A DNA stretch of 64,000 nt from Pseudomonas sp. GM21 (GTDB lineage Bacteria > Pseudomonadota > Gammaproteobacteria > Pseudomonadales > Pseudomonadaceae): contig NZ_AKJS01000070.1 of assembly GCF_000282215.1 (NCBI RefSeq), forward strand, positions 1 through 64,000. The letters run 5' to 3'. The notes below the pieces were generated by a model. It was not told where the DNA came from and searched no databases. It saw only the letters and a program-made list of their open reading frames with translations. The stretch's first letter is position 1. Each line of letters starts with the position of its first letter. The translations under genes were made by a program, and so were the position numbers. This document shows, piece by piece, positions 28,128 to 36,704 of this stretch.

Positions 28128-28529
28128 ATGAAACGCCAAACCCTCCTCAGCATCGCTTTCTCGGTCTTTGCAGTTAACGCTTTTGCCGCTACCTCTGCTC
28201 AACCTGTAGTCGCTGAAGGCGGCTCGGATCGTCTGATTGAAAGCCGTGTGGCTGAAGGGGGTTCGGATCGTTTGATCGAAAATCGCGTGGCCGCTGACGG
28301 TTCCGACCGACTGATCGAAAACCGCGTAGCCGCTGACGGTTCCGACCGCCTGATCGAAAACCGTGTTGCCTCCGATGGTTCCGACCGTCTGATCGAAAAC
28401 CGTATTGCCGCTGACGGTTCCGACCGCCTGATCGAAAACCGTGTTGCCGCTGATGGCTCCGATCACCTGATGCAGAACCGCGTTGCCGAAGGTGGCTCCG
28501 ACCGTCTGATCGAAAGCCGCGCGGTGTAA
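28128..28529 (+). CDS. Secreted 13-residue tandem repeat protein
   Basis: The 133-residue precursor has a signal peptide (LLSIAFSVFAVNAFA-AT), then eight tandem copies of a 13-residue unit with consensus VAADGSDRLIENR, ending after residue 131. Outer copies carry VAEGGSDRLIESR, inner copies VAADG. Very similar Pseudomonas proteins are sometimes annotated as 'phage infection protein', on weak grounds. The mature protein has no Cys or hydrophobic patch and is likely a periplasmic or secreted repetitive beta or disordered protein. It is followed by a strong terminator. Repeat number probably varies between strains. Confidence 0.82.
   Translation: MKRQTLLSIAFSVFAVNAFAATSAQPVVAEGGSDRLIESRVAEGGSDRLIENRVAADGSDRLIENRVAADGSDRLIENRVASDGSDRLIENRIAADGSDRLIENRVAADGSDHLMQNRVAEGGSDRLIESRAV
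28209..28520 (+). repeat. Eight tandem 39-bp coding repeats
   Basis: The DNA repeat unit is 39 bp and encodes one 13-residue protein repeat. Copies 3 to 6 are nearly identical in sequence (for example GACGGTTCCGACCG), copies 1, 2 and 8 differ more. The pattern suggests expansion by slippage or unequal exchange in the middle of the array. Confidence 0.9.
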
Positions 28530-28557
28530 ATGAAGGGTTTTACCGCAGTACTCAACG

Positions 28558-28588
28558 AAAAACCCGGCCTCACCCGCCGGGTTTTTTT
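28558..28588 (+). terminator. Rho-independent terminator
   Basis: The stem AAACCCGGC/GCCGGGTTT is followed by TTTT, 29 bp after the repeat protein gene. It may also serve the minus-strand gene ending at 28610. Confidence 0.8.
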
Positions 28589-28609
28589 ATGCCTGTTTTT
28601 TGCATCGGG

Positions 28610-29704
28610 TCACTTGCCAGCCCGCACCATGCAGCGCTGATAACGCCCGTCGACCCGATTGGCAAACCACGCGGTGGTGAGTTTTCGGGTGATTTTCGGG
28701 CTCTTCAGCTCGATCCCCGGCAACACCGCGCGGGGCAATGGCCGGCCCTCGGCGTGATCGGCCAACGCGAACACGCGCTGGTAGAGTTCGGTCTCCTCGA
28801 AGCTGAGACTTTTGCCCTCCTCCAGTTGATTGCGAATGGTCATATTGCGCATCCCCAATTGCTTGCCGAGGCTGCGCACCGCCAGTTCGGTGGTGCCGGC
28901 CATGATCGAGTCATAGCGGACCAGATCGCCATCCAGCGTCAACGGGATGCCTGATGCCCGACTCACCGCATTCTGAAACGCCGCATTGCGGCTGGCGTAC
29001 CAACCGGCATTGAAGTCCGCGAAGCGATACAGCGGTTCTGTGTAGCTCACCGGATAACCGAGCAAGTGGGCAATGCCGAAGTACATGCCACCGCGTCGAG
29101 TGAACACCTCATGCCGGATCGAACCCTTCACCGGATACGGGTAACCCCGCGATTGCTGCTCGGCGAAATCGATGCTGACTTGCATAGGTCCGCCGGTGTG
29201 TACCGGGTTGAAGCCACCAAACAGGGTTTTGCCCATGGGCACCATGCCAATGAACTCATCAAAAATCGCGCTGAGTTCCTTTTCGCTGCGCGCTGCGTTG
29301 AGACGATCGCTGTAACTCTTGCCATTGGGTGATTTCACCTTGAGCGCAGCGCTGACCAGCAGGTCGGGAATGTGGGCTTTCTCGGCGCGACGGTCGATTT
29401 CCTCCCGAGCGATCTTGCCCAGGCCCGGCACAGCTGGGTCGACCTGGAAGGTGGATTCCTGCTCGGTAACGGCGAGCACTGAGCACAGGTTTTGCGTGGA
29501 CGGATAAATGCTCTGCGCGGCGAATGCGGCGTAGATGTCCGTGGCCCAGCCTTGGCGATCCGTGGTGCTGGCCGGCAGCAGGCGCACGATTTCGGCCTTG
29601 ACCTCGGCGGGCTTGCGCACTGGCGGTTCCTGTGTCCGCTGAGTGCCGCAACCGGCCAGCAGCAACAGCGCCACAACACCGGTAATCAATCGATTGGCTT
29701 GCAT
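28610..29704 (-). CDS. DUF1615 lipoprotein
   Basis: The 364-residue protein has a lipoprotein signal peptide with lipobox LLAGC (Cys19). The DUF1615 body follows: ICPSTQ-like YPSTQNLCSVLAVTEQESTFQVDPAVPGLGKIAREEI resembles the start of lytic transglycosylase-type folds, including a Glu in TEQES that could be catalytic. FGGFNPVHTGGPMQVSIDFA and FTRRGGMYFGIAHLL are highly conserved in the family. A role in cell-wall metabolism is plausible but unproven. It is divergent from the monooxygenase gene. Confidence 0.85.
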   Translation of the reverse strand: MQANRLITGVVALLLLAGCGTQRTQEPPVRKPAEVKAEIVRLLPASTTDRQGWATDIYAAFAAQSIYPSTQNLCSVLAVTEQESTFQVDPAVPGLGKIAREEIDRRAEKAHIPDLLVSAALKVKSPNGKSYSDRLNAARSEKELSAIFDEFIGMVPMGKTLFGGFNPVHTGGPMQVSIDFAEQQSRGYPYPVKGSIRHEVFTRRGGMYFGIAHLLGYPVSYTEPLYRFADFNAGWYASRNAAFQNAVSRASGIPLTLDGDLVRYDSIMAGTTELAVRSLGKQLGMRNMTIRNQLEEGKSLSFEETELYQRVFALADHAEGRPLPRAVLPGIELKSPKITRKLTTAWFANRVDGRYQRCMVRAGK

Positions 29705-29889
29705 GGTGCTCCATCAAATCCGTTGAGCCGGGTTAACCATACGATCAATGGCATGGCGCAGGCTATGACTGCGGCCGTCGCAGCCTGTTCCATCGACACG
29801 CCTGTCGGGGCATTTTCCGTTGGGCAGCCAGCCTGCCCGCGCTTTGCGACTGGACCATACTTGAGCCAGGCACCGAGGAGAACAGGCTG

Positions 29890-31425
29890 ATGACTCGTAG
29901 CGACGTACTGATCGTCGGCGCCGGTCCGACCGGGCTGGTACTGGCGCTGTGGTTGAGCAAACTGGGGATCCGCGTGCGGATTCTCGACAAGACTTCCGCC
30001 CCCGGCACTACGTCCCGGGCACTCGCGGTCCAGGCGCGGACGCTGGAGCTTTATCGCCAGCTCGACCTTAGCGAGGCCGTGGTGCAAAACGGTCATCGGG
30101 TGGCGGCGGCGAATTTCTGGGTCAAAGGTGAACCGGTGGCGCGTTTGCCCCTGAGCCGCATTGGCGAAGGCCTGACGCCTTACTCCTTCCTCGAAATCTA
30201 CCCGCAGGACGAGCACGAACGACTGCTGATAACACGCCTTGAGGCGTTTGGCATCCACGTCGAGCGCAACACTGAGCTGGAGTATTTCGAAGACTCCGGC
30301 GCTGGCGTCACCGTCCAACTACGCTTGCCCGACGGTCAACTGGAAATCTGCCAGACCTGCTACCTGGCGGGTTGCGACGGCGCCCGGTCAGTGGTGCGCA
30401 AGACACTGGACACGGGGTTCCCGGGCGGGACCTATCAGCAGATTTTCTATGTCGCCGACGTACAAGCCAGCGGGCCGACGTTCAATGGCGAATTGCATGT
30501 GGACCTTGATGAAGCGGACTTCCTTGCCGTGTTCCCCCTCGCTGGTACGGGTCGCGCCCGGTTGATCGGCACGGTGCGCGACGAGCGCGCGGACCAGGCT
30601 GAAACCCTGCGCTTTGAAGACGTCAGCAGCCGGGCCATCGAACACCTGAACGTGCAGATCGAACAGGTGAACTGGTTCTCGACCTATCGCGTACATCACC
30701 GGGTCGCCGACCACTTTCGAACCGGGCATGCGTTTTTGTTGGGCGACGCGGCCCACGTTCACAGCCCGGCCGGTGGCCAGGGCATGAACACCGGGATTGG
30801 CGACGCGATAAACCTGGCGTGGAAACTCGCGGCGGTGTTGAGTGGCGGCGCCGAGGCCAATCTGCTCGACACCTACGAAACCGAACGCATCGCCTTTGCG
30901 CGCAAGCTGGTCGCCACCACCGACCGGGTGTTCACTTTCGTCACCGCCGAAGGGCGCATGGCCGATGTACTGCGTACACGGCTGGCACCGTTTTTAATCC
31001 CCAAAATGGCTTCGTTCGAGACGTCCCGCGAGTTCCTGTTCCGCACTGTCTCGCAGATCACCTTGAACTATCGTGGTATGCCATTAAGCACCGGTGTCGC
31101 CGGACACGTTCACGGCGGCGATCGCCTGCCTTGGGCGCATGATGGTGAAGGCGACAACTTTGAATCGCTGAGAAATCCGGTCTGGCAGGTGCATGTTTAT
31201 GGCGACACCAGCGACGAAATGATCGCTTGGTGCAATGAGCATCATCTGCCGTTGCAGGTGTTCTACTGGCGGCCGGCGTTTGAAGCGGCGGGGTTGGGAC
31301 GCAACGGGTTTTACCTGTTGCGGCCGGATACGTATGTGGCGATTGCCGAGACGTGTTCCGATCCGAAGGTGATTGAGCGGTATTTTCAGCATCACGGGAT
31401 TCGGCCTTACTTCGGCGCTACCTGA
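29890..31425 (+). CDS. FAD-dependent aromatic monooxygenase (phenol hydroxylase-like)
   Basis: The 511-residue class A flavoprotein monooxygenase has the ADP-binding motif VGAGPTGL (residues 7-14), the DG motif GCDGARSVVRKTL (about 160), and the FAD ribityl motif GDAAHVHSPAGGQGMNTGIGDA (about 285). A C-terminal thioredoxin-like domain ends LRPDTYVAIAETC. It would hydroxylate an aromatic ring with NAD(P)H and O2. The family includes PheA/TfdB, MhpA and tetracycline-modifying enzymes, so the substrate is open. The gene is solitary, with a REP pair downstream. Confidence 0.9.
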   Translation: MTRSDVLIVGAGPTGLVLALWLSKLGIRVRILDKTSAPGTTSRALAVQARTLELYRQLDLSEAVVQNGHRVAAANFWVKGEPVARLPLSRIGEGLTPYSFLEIYPQDEHERLLITRLEAFGIHVERNTELEYFEDSGAGVTVQLRLPDGQLEICQTCYLAGCDGARSVVRKTLDTGFPGGTYQQIFYVADVQASGPTFNGELHVDLDEADFLAVFPLAGTGRARLIGTVRDERADQAETLRFEDVSSRAIEHLNVQIEQVNWFSTYRVHHRVADHFRTGHAFLLGDAAHVHSPAGGQGMNTGIGDAINLAWKLAAVLSGGAEANLLDTYETERIAFARKLVATTDRVFTFVTAEGRMADVLRTRLAPFLIPKMASFETSREFLFRTVSQITLNYRGMPLSTGVAGHVHGGDRLPWAHDGEGDNFESLRNPVWQVHVYGDTSDEMIAWCNEHHLPLQVFYWRPAFEAAGLGRNGFYLLRPDTYVAIAETCSDPKVIERYFQHHGIRPYFGAT

Positions 31426-31440
31426 TTCAACTCAAATCAA

Positions 31441-31534
31441 CTGTGGGAGCGAGCCTGCTCGCGAAGGCGTCGTGACAGTCGACATTTCTAACAACTGATA
31501 CACCGCTATCGCGAGCAGGCTCGCTCCCACAGGG
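31441..31534. repeat. REP pair (BIME)
   Basis: CTGTGGGAGCGAGCCTGCTCGCGAA and the facing GCGAGCAGGCTCGCTCCCACAG enclose a spacer of about 45 bp between the monooxygenase and hemB genes. Confidence 0.9.
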
Positions 31535-31549
31535 GGAATGTGTTGGGGA

Positions 31550-32524
31550 TCAGATCCCGGCCAGGGCCAGGTCCATCGCGAAGTAAGTGAAGATCAAATC
31601 CGCCCCCGCTCGCTTGATCGCGCCAAGGCTTTCTCGCACCACGCGACCCTCATCAATCGCCCCCGCTTGCGCCGCGAATTTGATCATCGCGTACTCGCCG
31701 CTGACCTGATACGCCGACAGCGGCAAACGCGAAACCTCACGGATGTCGCGGATGATGTCCAGGTAGGCGCCGGCCGGCTTGACCATCAGCGCGTCAGCGC
31801 CTTCCTGTTCGTCCAGCAGCGATTCGCGCACCGCTTCGCGGCGGTTCATCGGGTTCATCTGATAGCTTTTGCGATCGCCCTTGAGCGCGCTGCCGCCGGC
31901 TTCACGGAACGGGCCGTAGAGCGCCGAAGCAAACTTGGTCGAATAGGCCATGATCGCTGTCTGACTGAAACCCGCATCATCCAGCGCCCGGCGAATCGCC
32001 TGGACCTGCCCGTCCATGGCCGCTGACGGGGCAATCACATCGGCGCCAGCCCGCGCCGCAGCCACGGCTTGTTTGCCGAGGTTGATCAGGGTCTGGTCGT
32101 TATCGACTTCGAGGTTGTGCATCACACCGCAATGACCGTGGTCGGTGTATTCGCAGAAGCAAGTGTCGGACATCACAATCATCTCCGGCACGGCATCCTT
32201 GGCGATTCGCGACATGCGCGACACCAGCCCGTTGTCGCTCCAGGTGTCACTGCCGCTGCTGTCCAGATGATGCGACACGCCGAACGTCATGACCGACTTG
32301 ATGCCGGCGCGGGCGTAGCGCTCAATCTCGCCGGCCAGTTTCGACTCCGGAATACGCATCACACCGGGCATGCTGTTGATCGGCACGAAATCGTCGATCT
32401 CTTCCTCGACAAAAATCGGCAGCACCAGATCGTTCAGATTGAACTCGGTTTCCTGGAACAGACTGCGCAGGCTCGCGTTGCGGCGCAAGCGACGAGGACG
32501 TGCTTCGGGGAACTGACTGGACAT
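31550..32524 (-). CDS. hemB: Porphobilinogen synthase, zinc-ligand (enterobacterial) type
   Basis: HemB joins two 5-aminolevulinate molecules to porphobilinogen in heme biosynthesis. The 324-residue product starts at the ATG at 32524, six bases after AGGA. The Schiff-base lysines are in [15 protein letters not shown] and [11 protein letters not shown]. It carries three cysteines in [14 protein letters not shown], the active-site zinc-binding triad, as in E. coli HemB. The main Pseudomonas HemB instead has Asp residues there and uses magnesium. This is therefore probably a second, zinc-type HemB in the genome, resembling the E. coli enzyme throughout ([20 protein letters not shown]). Confidence 0.93.
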   Translation of the reverse strand: MSSQFPEARPRRLRRNASLRSLFQETEFNLNDLVLPIFVEEEIDDFVPINSMPGVMRIPESKLAGEIERYARAGIKSVMTFGVSHHLDSSGSDTWSDNGLVSRMSRIAKDAVPEMIVMSDTCFCEYTDHGHCGVMHNLEVDNDQTLINLGKQAVAAARAGADVIAPSAAMDGQVQAIRRALDDAGFSQTAIMAYSTKFASALYGPFREAGGSALKGDRKSYQMNPMNRREAVRESLLDEQEGADALMVKPAGAYLDIIRDIREVSRLPLSAYQVSGEYAMIKFAAQAGAIDEGRVVRESLGAIKRAGADLIFTYFAMDLALAGI

Positions 32525-32662
32525 GGGCATTCCTGAAAATCGGAGGATGAGACGTTCGTCGTAGGGGGCGAAGCTTATGCCCTGCAAGGCGCAAGGCACA
32601 AACCCGGTGCGCGGAAAAAACCCTTACCGCTTCGGCAATAATCCCCACCTGCAATACACATC

Positions 32663-32810
32663 TTGTAGCAGCTGCCAAGCCCGCGAGGCTGCGTCCGGCC
32701 GCGAAGCGGTCGCTAAACCTGCCACCGTATTCTTCAGTCAAGCCGCGGTAACCGGACTGCGACCGCTTCGCGGCCGGACGCAGCCTCGCGGGCTCGGCAG
32801 CTGCTACAGG
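32663..32810. repeat. Very long inverted repeat of the TGTAGCAGCTGC family
   Basis: The left arm, from TTGTAGCAGCTGCC through CGCGAGGCTGCGTCCGGCC to GAAGCGGTCGC, is matched by a complementary right arm over about 45 bp. The spacer is about 50 bp. It is an enlarged version of the 10504 element and lies between hemB and the PhzF gene (both minus strand). It can form a large cruciform or RNA hairpin. Confidence 0.88.
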
Positions 32811-32815
32811 GCGGG

Positions 32816-33658
32816 TTATAGCGTCAGGGTGCCGCTGATACACGTCACCACCGCACCGCCAATCCAGATTTCATCGCCCACTTGATCCACCTGAATGCGC
32901 CCCGCCCGGCCCATCGTCAGGCCCTGGCTGACCACATAAGACGCTGGCGCCAGCCCCTCGGCGAGCAACCATTGCGCAATCCCGGCATTCAAACTGCCGG
33001 TAGCCGGGTCTTCCGGCATGCCGTCACCGGAGATGAAGGCCCGTACTTCGAACTGCGCGTCATCGCCATCACGCTCGGGATTCCACGGCGCGATCACGCC
33101 GACCGCCAGGCCAAGCATCTGCGAGTGATCCGGTTGCAAATCCAGCACCTGCTGGCGCTCCTCGACCATGACCGCCAACCAGCCAGCACCGTTATCCACC
33201 CACTGCGCCCGGACAATCGCGCCGACCTCCAGGCCGAGCCCGCGTCGCACGCGCTCCACCAGATCGGCGTCCACCGGCCCGGCGTTGATCAGGGGCGGCG
33301 CGAGAAACGCCAGTTCCGCGCCTTGCCGGCGGACCCGCACCAACCCGACGCCACACTCCTGAATGATCTCCTCGCCCTTGGGCACGCCGCCCGCCTCAAG
33401 CCATGCATGGCAGGTGCCCAACGTCGGATGGCCGGCGAAGGGCAATTCGTTCAGGGTGGTGAAGATCCGCATGCGGTAGTCGGCACGTGGATCGCGCGGT
33501 TCCAGCACGAAGGTGGTTTCACTGAGGTTGGTCCAGGTCGCGAACGCGGCCATGCGTTCGTCACTGAGCTCGTCCGCACCGAACACCACCGCCAATGGAT
33601 TGCCCTTGAGGGCGACGCGGCTGAAAACATCTACTTGTTTGAAATCGAATGAGCTCAT
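32816..33658 (-). CDS. PhzF family isomerase-like protein
   Basis: The 280-residue protein has the two-fold diaminopimelate-epimerase-like fold of the PhzF family. The start is taken at MSSFDFKQVDVF. Residues NLSETTFVLEP carry the general acid-base Glu of the family, GHPTLGTCHAWLE marks the first domain, and GMPEDPATGSLNAGIAQWL with DPATGS is the diagnostic second motif. No phenazine genes are nearby, so it is one of the many PhzF paralogues of unknown substrate. It ends near the large palindrome. Confidence 0.9.
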   Translation of the reverse strand: MSSFDFKQVDVFSRVALKGNPLAVVFGADELSDERMAAFATWTNLSETTFVLEPRDPRADYRMRIFTTLNELPFAGHPTLGTCHAWLEAGGVPKGEEIIQECGVGLVRVRRQGAELAFLAPPLINAGPVDADLVERVRRGLGLEVGAIVRAQWVDNGAGWLAVMVEERQQVLDLQPDHSQMLGLAVGVIAPWNPERDGDDAQFEVRAFISGDGMPEDPATGSLNAGIAQWLLAEGLAPASYVVSQGLTMGRAGRIQVDQVGDEIWIGGAVVTCISGTLTL

Positions 33659-33691
33659 TGCCTGCCTTGGTCTTGATGAAGTCAAAAGGAT

Positions 33692-34390
33692 CTACTTGGG
33701 TATTTCCAGCCCGCGCATCACCGCCGGCCGCGCCAGAAAGCGCTCCAGCACCCGCGTGACGTTCTTGAAGTCCTTGATGCCCACCAGATCGCCAGCCTCA
33801 TAGAAGCCGATCAGGTTGCGCACCCACGGGAACGTTGCGATGTCGGCGATGGTGTAGCGCTCGCCCATGATCCAGTCGCGACCTTCAAGGCGTGCATCCA
33901 GAACCTTTAACAACCGTTTACTTTCATCGACGTAACGGTCGCGGGGCCGTTTGTCTTCATAGTCCTTGCCGGCAAATTTGTTGAAAAAACCGAGCTGGCC
34001 AAACATCGGCCCGATGCCGCCCATTTGAAACATCAGCCATTGAATCGTCTCGTACCGCGCTGCCGTTTCCTGGGCCAGCAGTTGCCCGCTCTTGTCGGCG
34101 AGGTAAATCAGAATCGCCCCGGACTCGAACAATGGCAGGGGTTTGTCGTCGGGACCGTGGGGGTCGAGGATCGCCGGGATTTTGTTGTTGGGGTTCAGCG
34201 AAAGAAATTCGGGGGACATCTGGTCCTGGGTGTCGAAGCCCACGCGGTGCGGTTCGTAGGGCAGTCCGATCTCTTCGAGCATGATCGACACCTTGACGCC
34301 GTTGGGGGTCGGCAAGGAGTAAAGCTGGATCCAGTCGGGGTACTGAGCCGGCCATTTTTGAGTAATCGGGAATTTAGACAGATCGGTCAT
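33692..34390 (-). CDS. Glutathione S-transferase, YfcG/YghU-like disulfide reductase
   Basis: The protein of about 232 residues has a long N-terminal segment (residues 1-25) and then the thioredoxin-like domain QLYSLPTPNGVKVSIMLEEIGLPYE. The TPNG motif and SLNPNNKIPAILDP match the Nu-class enzymes YghU and YfcG, which use glutathione disulfide as cofactor and reduce disulfides. FESGAILIYLADKSG carries the glutathione-binding ESGA. The helical C-terminal domain includes MGERYTIADIATFPWV. The start at 34390 is probable; an in-frame ATG nine bases upstream is possible. It is next to the PhzF gene in the same direction (34-bp gap). Confidence 0.88.
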   Translation of the reverse strand: MTDLSKFPITQKWPAQYPDWIQLYSLPTPNGVKVSIMLEEIGLPYEPHRVGFDTQDQMSPEFLSLNPNNKIPAILDPHGPDDKPLPLFESGAILIYLADKSGQLLAQETAARYETIQWLMFQMGGIGPMFGQLGFFNKFAGKDYEDKRPRDRYVDESKRLLKVLDARLEGRDWIMGERYTIADIATFPWVRNLIGFYEAGDLVGIKDFKNVTRVLERFLARPAVMRGLEIPK

Positions 34391-34762
34391 CGGGAGCATC
34401 CATCGCCAAAAGAAAGGCTTGAGCATAATCCAGGATCACCGCCCACCGGTTGCGATTTTTTCGCGTTATCGAAACCGCTGATGACCAGGATCAATAGCAT
34501 TCAGCGTTAGCCAGCCCCTCTAGCGCGTACCCTGTCCATAATTTCGCAACATTCTGTCGATAACCTTTGCTGCAACCCGTTCAAGCTTGTCGATACAGTG
34601 CCGCCCCCGCCGGAATCGAACCAAAAGGGCTTCAGAGGACTCTGAGCAATGCCCTTTCGGACACGGACCGGCTCAAAGACATGGAAAACACCCCGAAGCT
34701 GGAAGCTCGCGGTGTAAAGGTTTGTCAGCCTTAACTGAATGCGCTGAAGATCACTTATTCAC
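34391..34762. other. Intergenic region, no gene recognised
   Basis: These 372 bases lie between the divergent GST and phosphatase genes. An imperfect hairpin AAGGGC(N)GCCCTTT is present near 34626-34658, and a Pro/Arg-poor short frame reaches the phosphatase start. I see no RNA gene family that I know. It is longer than usual for this window and could hide a small RNA. Confidence 0.35.
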
Positions 34763-35437
34763 ATGATGAACCTTTCAAATTTCGCTAAACGCCTCAAACA
34801 CCGTGCGTATGTATTTCTGCCAGCAATGCTGGTGACGAGCGCGTTGTTTTTGTCACTGGAGTCCAGCGAAAGCCGCGCCCAACCGGCGGATGGCACCCAA
34901 ACGCTGGTGTTCCTGCGTCACGCTGAGAAACCCGCCGGCGGTCTGGGCCAACTCAATTGCCAGGGCCTCAACCGCGCCATCGACCTGGCCACCTTGTTGC
35001 CGGAAAAATTCGGCAAGGCCAACTACGTGTTTGCCGCCAACCCGACGCGCAATGTCGAGGAAGGTGAACTGGACAATTCCTACAGCTACATCCGTCCACT
35101 GATGACCATCAGCCCCAGCGCGATCAAGCTCGGTTTACCGGTGAACATCAAATACTCGGCCAACGACACCAGCGACCTGGCGGACGAATTGCTCAACAAC
35201 AAGTATCACAACTCCATCATCTACACCGCCTGGTCCCACGGCTACCTGCCAGAGTTGATCAACAAGGTCGCAGCAGAAGCCGTCGGCAAGAAGCAGGACA
35301 TCACCGAGGACTGGGAGTCCAGTGACTACGATTCGGTGTATGTGCTGACCCTGACCTGGCACAACGGCAAGGCCAGCCTCGACAGCCACAGCTACAAGCA
35401 AGGGCTGGATAACGGCTCGCAGACGTGTCCGACCTGA
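34763..35437 (+). CDS. Secreted histidine phosphatase superfamily protein
   Basis: The 224-residue protein begins with a signal peptide or anchor (residues 12-38, VFLPAMLVTSALFLSLE). A phosphoglycerate-mutase-type phosphatase domain follows. The catalytic histidine is in VFLRHAEKP (RHAE motif, near residue 51), and the second active-site histidine is in AWSHGYLPEL. ANPTRNVEEGE occupies the position of the usual SPxxR motif. It is probably periplasmic. The substrate is unknown. Confidence 0.87.
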   Translation: MMNLSNFAKRLKHRAYVFLPAMLVTSALFLSLESSESRAQPADGTQTLVFLRHAEKPAGGLGQLNCQGLNRAIDLATLLPEKFGKANYVFAANPTRNVEEGELDNSYSYIRPLMTISPSAIKLGLPVNIKYSANDTSDLADELLNNKYHNSIIYTAWSHGYLPELINKVAAEAVGKKQDITEDWESSDYDSVYVLTLTWHNGKASLDSHSYKQGLDNGSQTCPT

Positions 35438-35483
35438 GCGGTCAGGGCTGTTTTGCTTAAGATTTGTAGCGCCTGCAAGGGCG

Positions 35484-35581
35484 CTATCGCGAGCAGGCTC
35501 GCTCCCACAGTGGATCTCGGTCGTACACAAATTCTGTGTTCACTGAAGATCTAATGTGGGAGCGAGCCTGCTCGCGATGGG
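35484..35581. repeat. REP pair (BIME)
   Basis: TATCGCGAGCAGGCTCGCTCCCACAG and CTAATGTGGGAGCGAGCCTGCTCGCGAT enclose a spacer with GTGTTCACTGAAGATCTAA. This copy is the closest relative of the BIME interrupted by the insertion sequence at 37876. Confidence 0.9.
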
Positions 35582-35603
35582 GCCGGCAAAAACGGCCTTG
35601 CTG

Positions 35604-36704
35604 TTACTGACTCACCCTCGCCCGCAAGTATTCAAGAACCGCCGCCTTCTCCCCCGCAAACTCAATCCGCGCGCCTTTTTTCTCCCGCTGAAACGCATAC
35701 ATCGGGTCGTAGTACTCGCCAAGCAATCCTTCGATCCAGCCTCGGTGCAAGTCCACCGCCCCGCTTCGGCCCTGCTCTGCCAAGGCCTCTTCCATCATGA
35801 TCAGCATCCGCCGATGGCGTTCACCACCCAGACGTTTCTGCACGTTGTTCAGGCTTTCCAGCAAGCGCTCGGAAAACCGCGCAAACCCTTCCTCGCCATG
35901 CACGCCAATGAACTCGGCACACAAGTCCACCACGTAGTCGCGCAATATCCGCTCGACGCGCCCTTCAAGGCTGTCTTCCAGCCAGACCATCGAAAACTGC
36001 TGCATGCCCTGATACAGCGGCAACGGCAAGGCGCAACTACCGACCGCCCGACTCTCGTCTTCCAGCACAAACTGCTCGATACCGTGGGCGCGTTTTTTCA
36101 GGACATCCACTGCCAGACGGTTTTCGAAATCGATGTTAGACGGTTGCCCGGTCGCGCGTTTGCCAAAGCTGGAGCCACGATGATTGGCGTGGCCTTCAAG
36201 GTCGAGTCCGTTGTTCAACTGCGTCAGCACTTCGGTCTTGCCGGTACCGGTCATACCGCCCAGCAAGACGAAATCGCACTGGGCAACGGCCTGATCGAGG
36301 GTGTCGAGCAGGAAGGTGCGCATGGCCTTGTAGCCGCCACCGACCCGGGGATAGTCAATGCCGGCTTCGTCCTTGAGCCACTGCTGGACGATCTGCGAAC
36401 GCAAACCGCCGCGAAAACAATACAAGTAGCCCTCGGGGTTCGCTCGGGCGAAATCGGCCCAGGCCTGGATGCGCTCAGCCTTGATTTCGCCGGACACCAG
36501 TTGATGCCCCAGTGTAATGGCCGCCTGCTGACCTTGCTGCTTGTAACAGGTGCCGATGCGCTGGCGCTCGCTGTCATTCATCAGCGGCAGGTTGACCACG
36601 CCGGGGAATGAACCCTTGCTGAATTCCACCGGCGCGCGGGCGTCCATCATCGGCCGGTCGTTGAGAAAGATGTCGCGGTAATCGGTGAAGTCGCGTGACA
36701 TCAA
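35604..36704 (-). CDS. selU: tRNA 2-selenouridine synthase
   Basis: SelU (MnmH, YbbB) replaces the sulfur of 2-thiouridine at the tRNA wobble position with selenium through a geranylated intermediate. The 366-residue protein has an N-terminal rhodanese domain ([21 protein letters not shown]). Its active-site cysteine is in [12 protein letters not shown] (about residue 97), and a P-loop [12 protein letters not shown] follows (about 150). It overlaps selD by 4 bp (ATGA), so translation is coupled and both are made together; SelD supplies the selenophosphate. Confidence 0.95.
   Translation of the reverse strand: MMSRDFTDYRDIFLNDRPMMDARAPVEFSKGSFPGVVNLPLMNDSERQRIGTCYKQQGQQAAITLGHQLVSGEIKAERIQAWADFARANPEGYLYCFRGGLRSQIVQQWLKDEAGIDYPRVGGGYKAMRTFLLDTLDQAVAQCDFVLLGGMTGTGKTEVLTQLNNGLDLEGHANHRGSSFGKRATGQPSNIDFENRLAVDVLKKRAHGIEQFVLEDESRAVGSCALPLPLYQGMQQFSMVWLEDSLEGRVERILRDYVVDLCAEFIGVHGEEGFARFSERLLESLNNVQKRLGGERHRRMLIMMEEALAEQGRSGAVDLHRGWIEGLLGEYYDPMYAFQREKKGARIEFAGEKAAVLEYLRARVSQ

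Noticed and set aside
28062..28466. Repetitive open frame on the minus strand across the 13-residue repeats
   Set aside because: It exists because the 39-bp repeat has no stop on the other strand; it has no ribosome site and the sense strand has a signal peptide and terminator.
28209..28520. Possible CRISPR array (regular 39-bp repeats)
   Set aside because: There are no unique spacers; the repeats are directly joined and in frame within a secreted protein gene.
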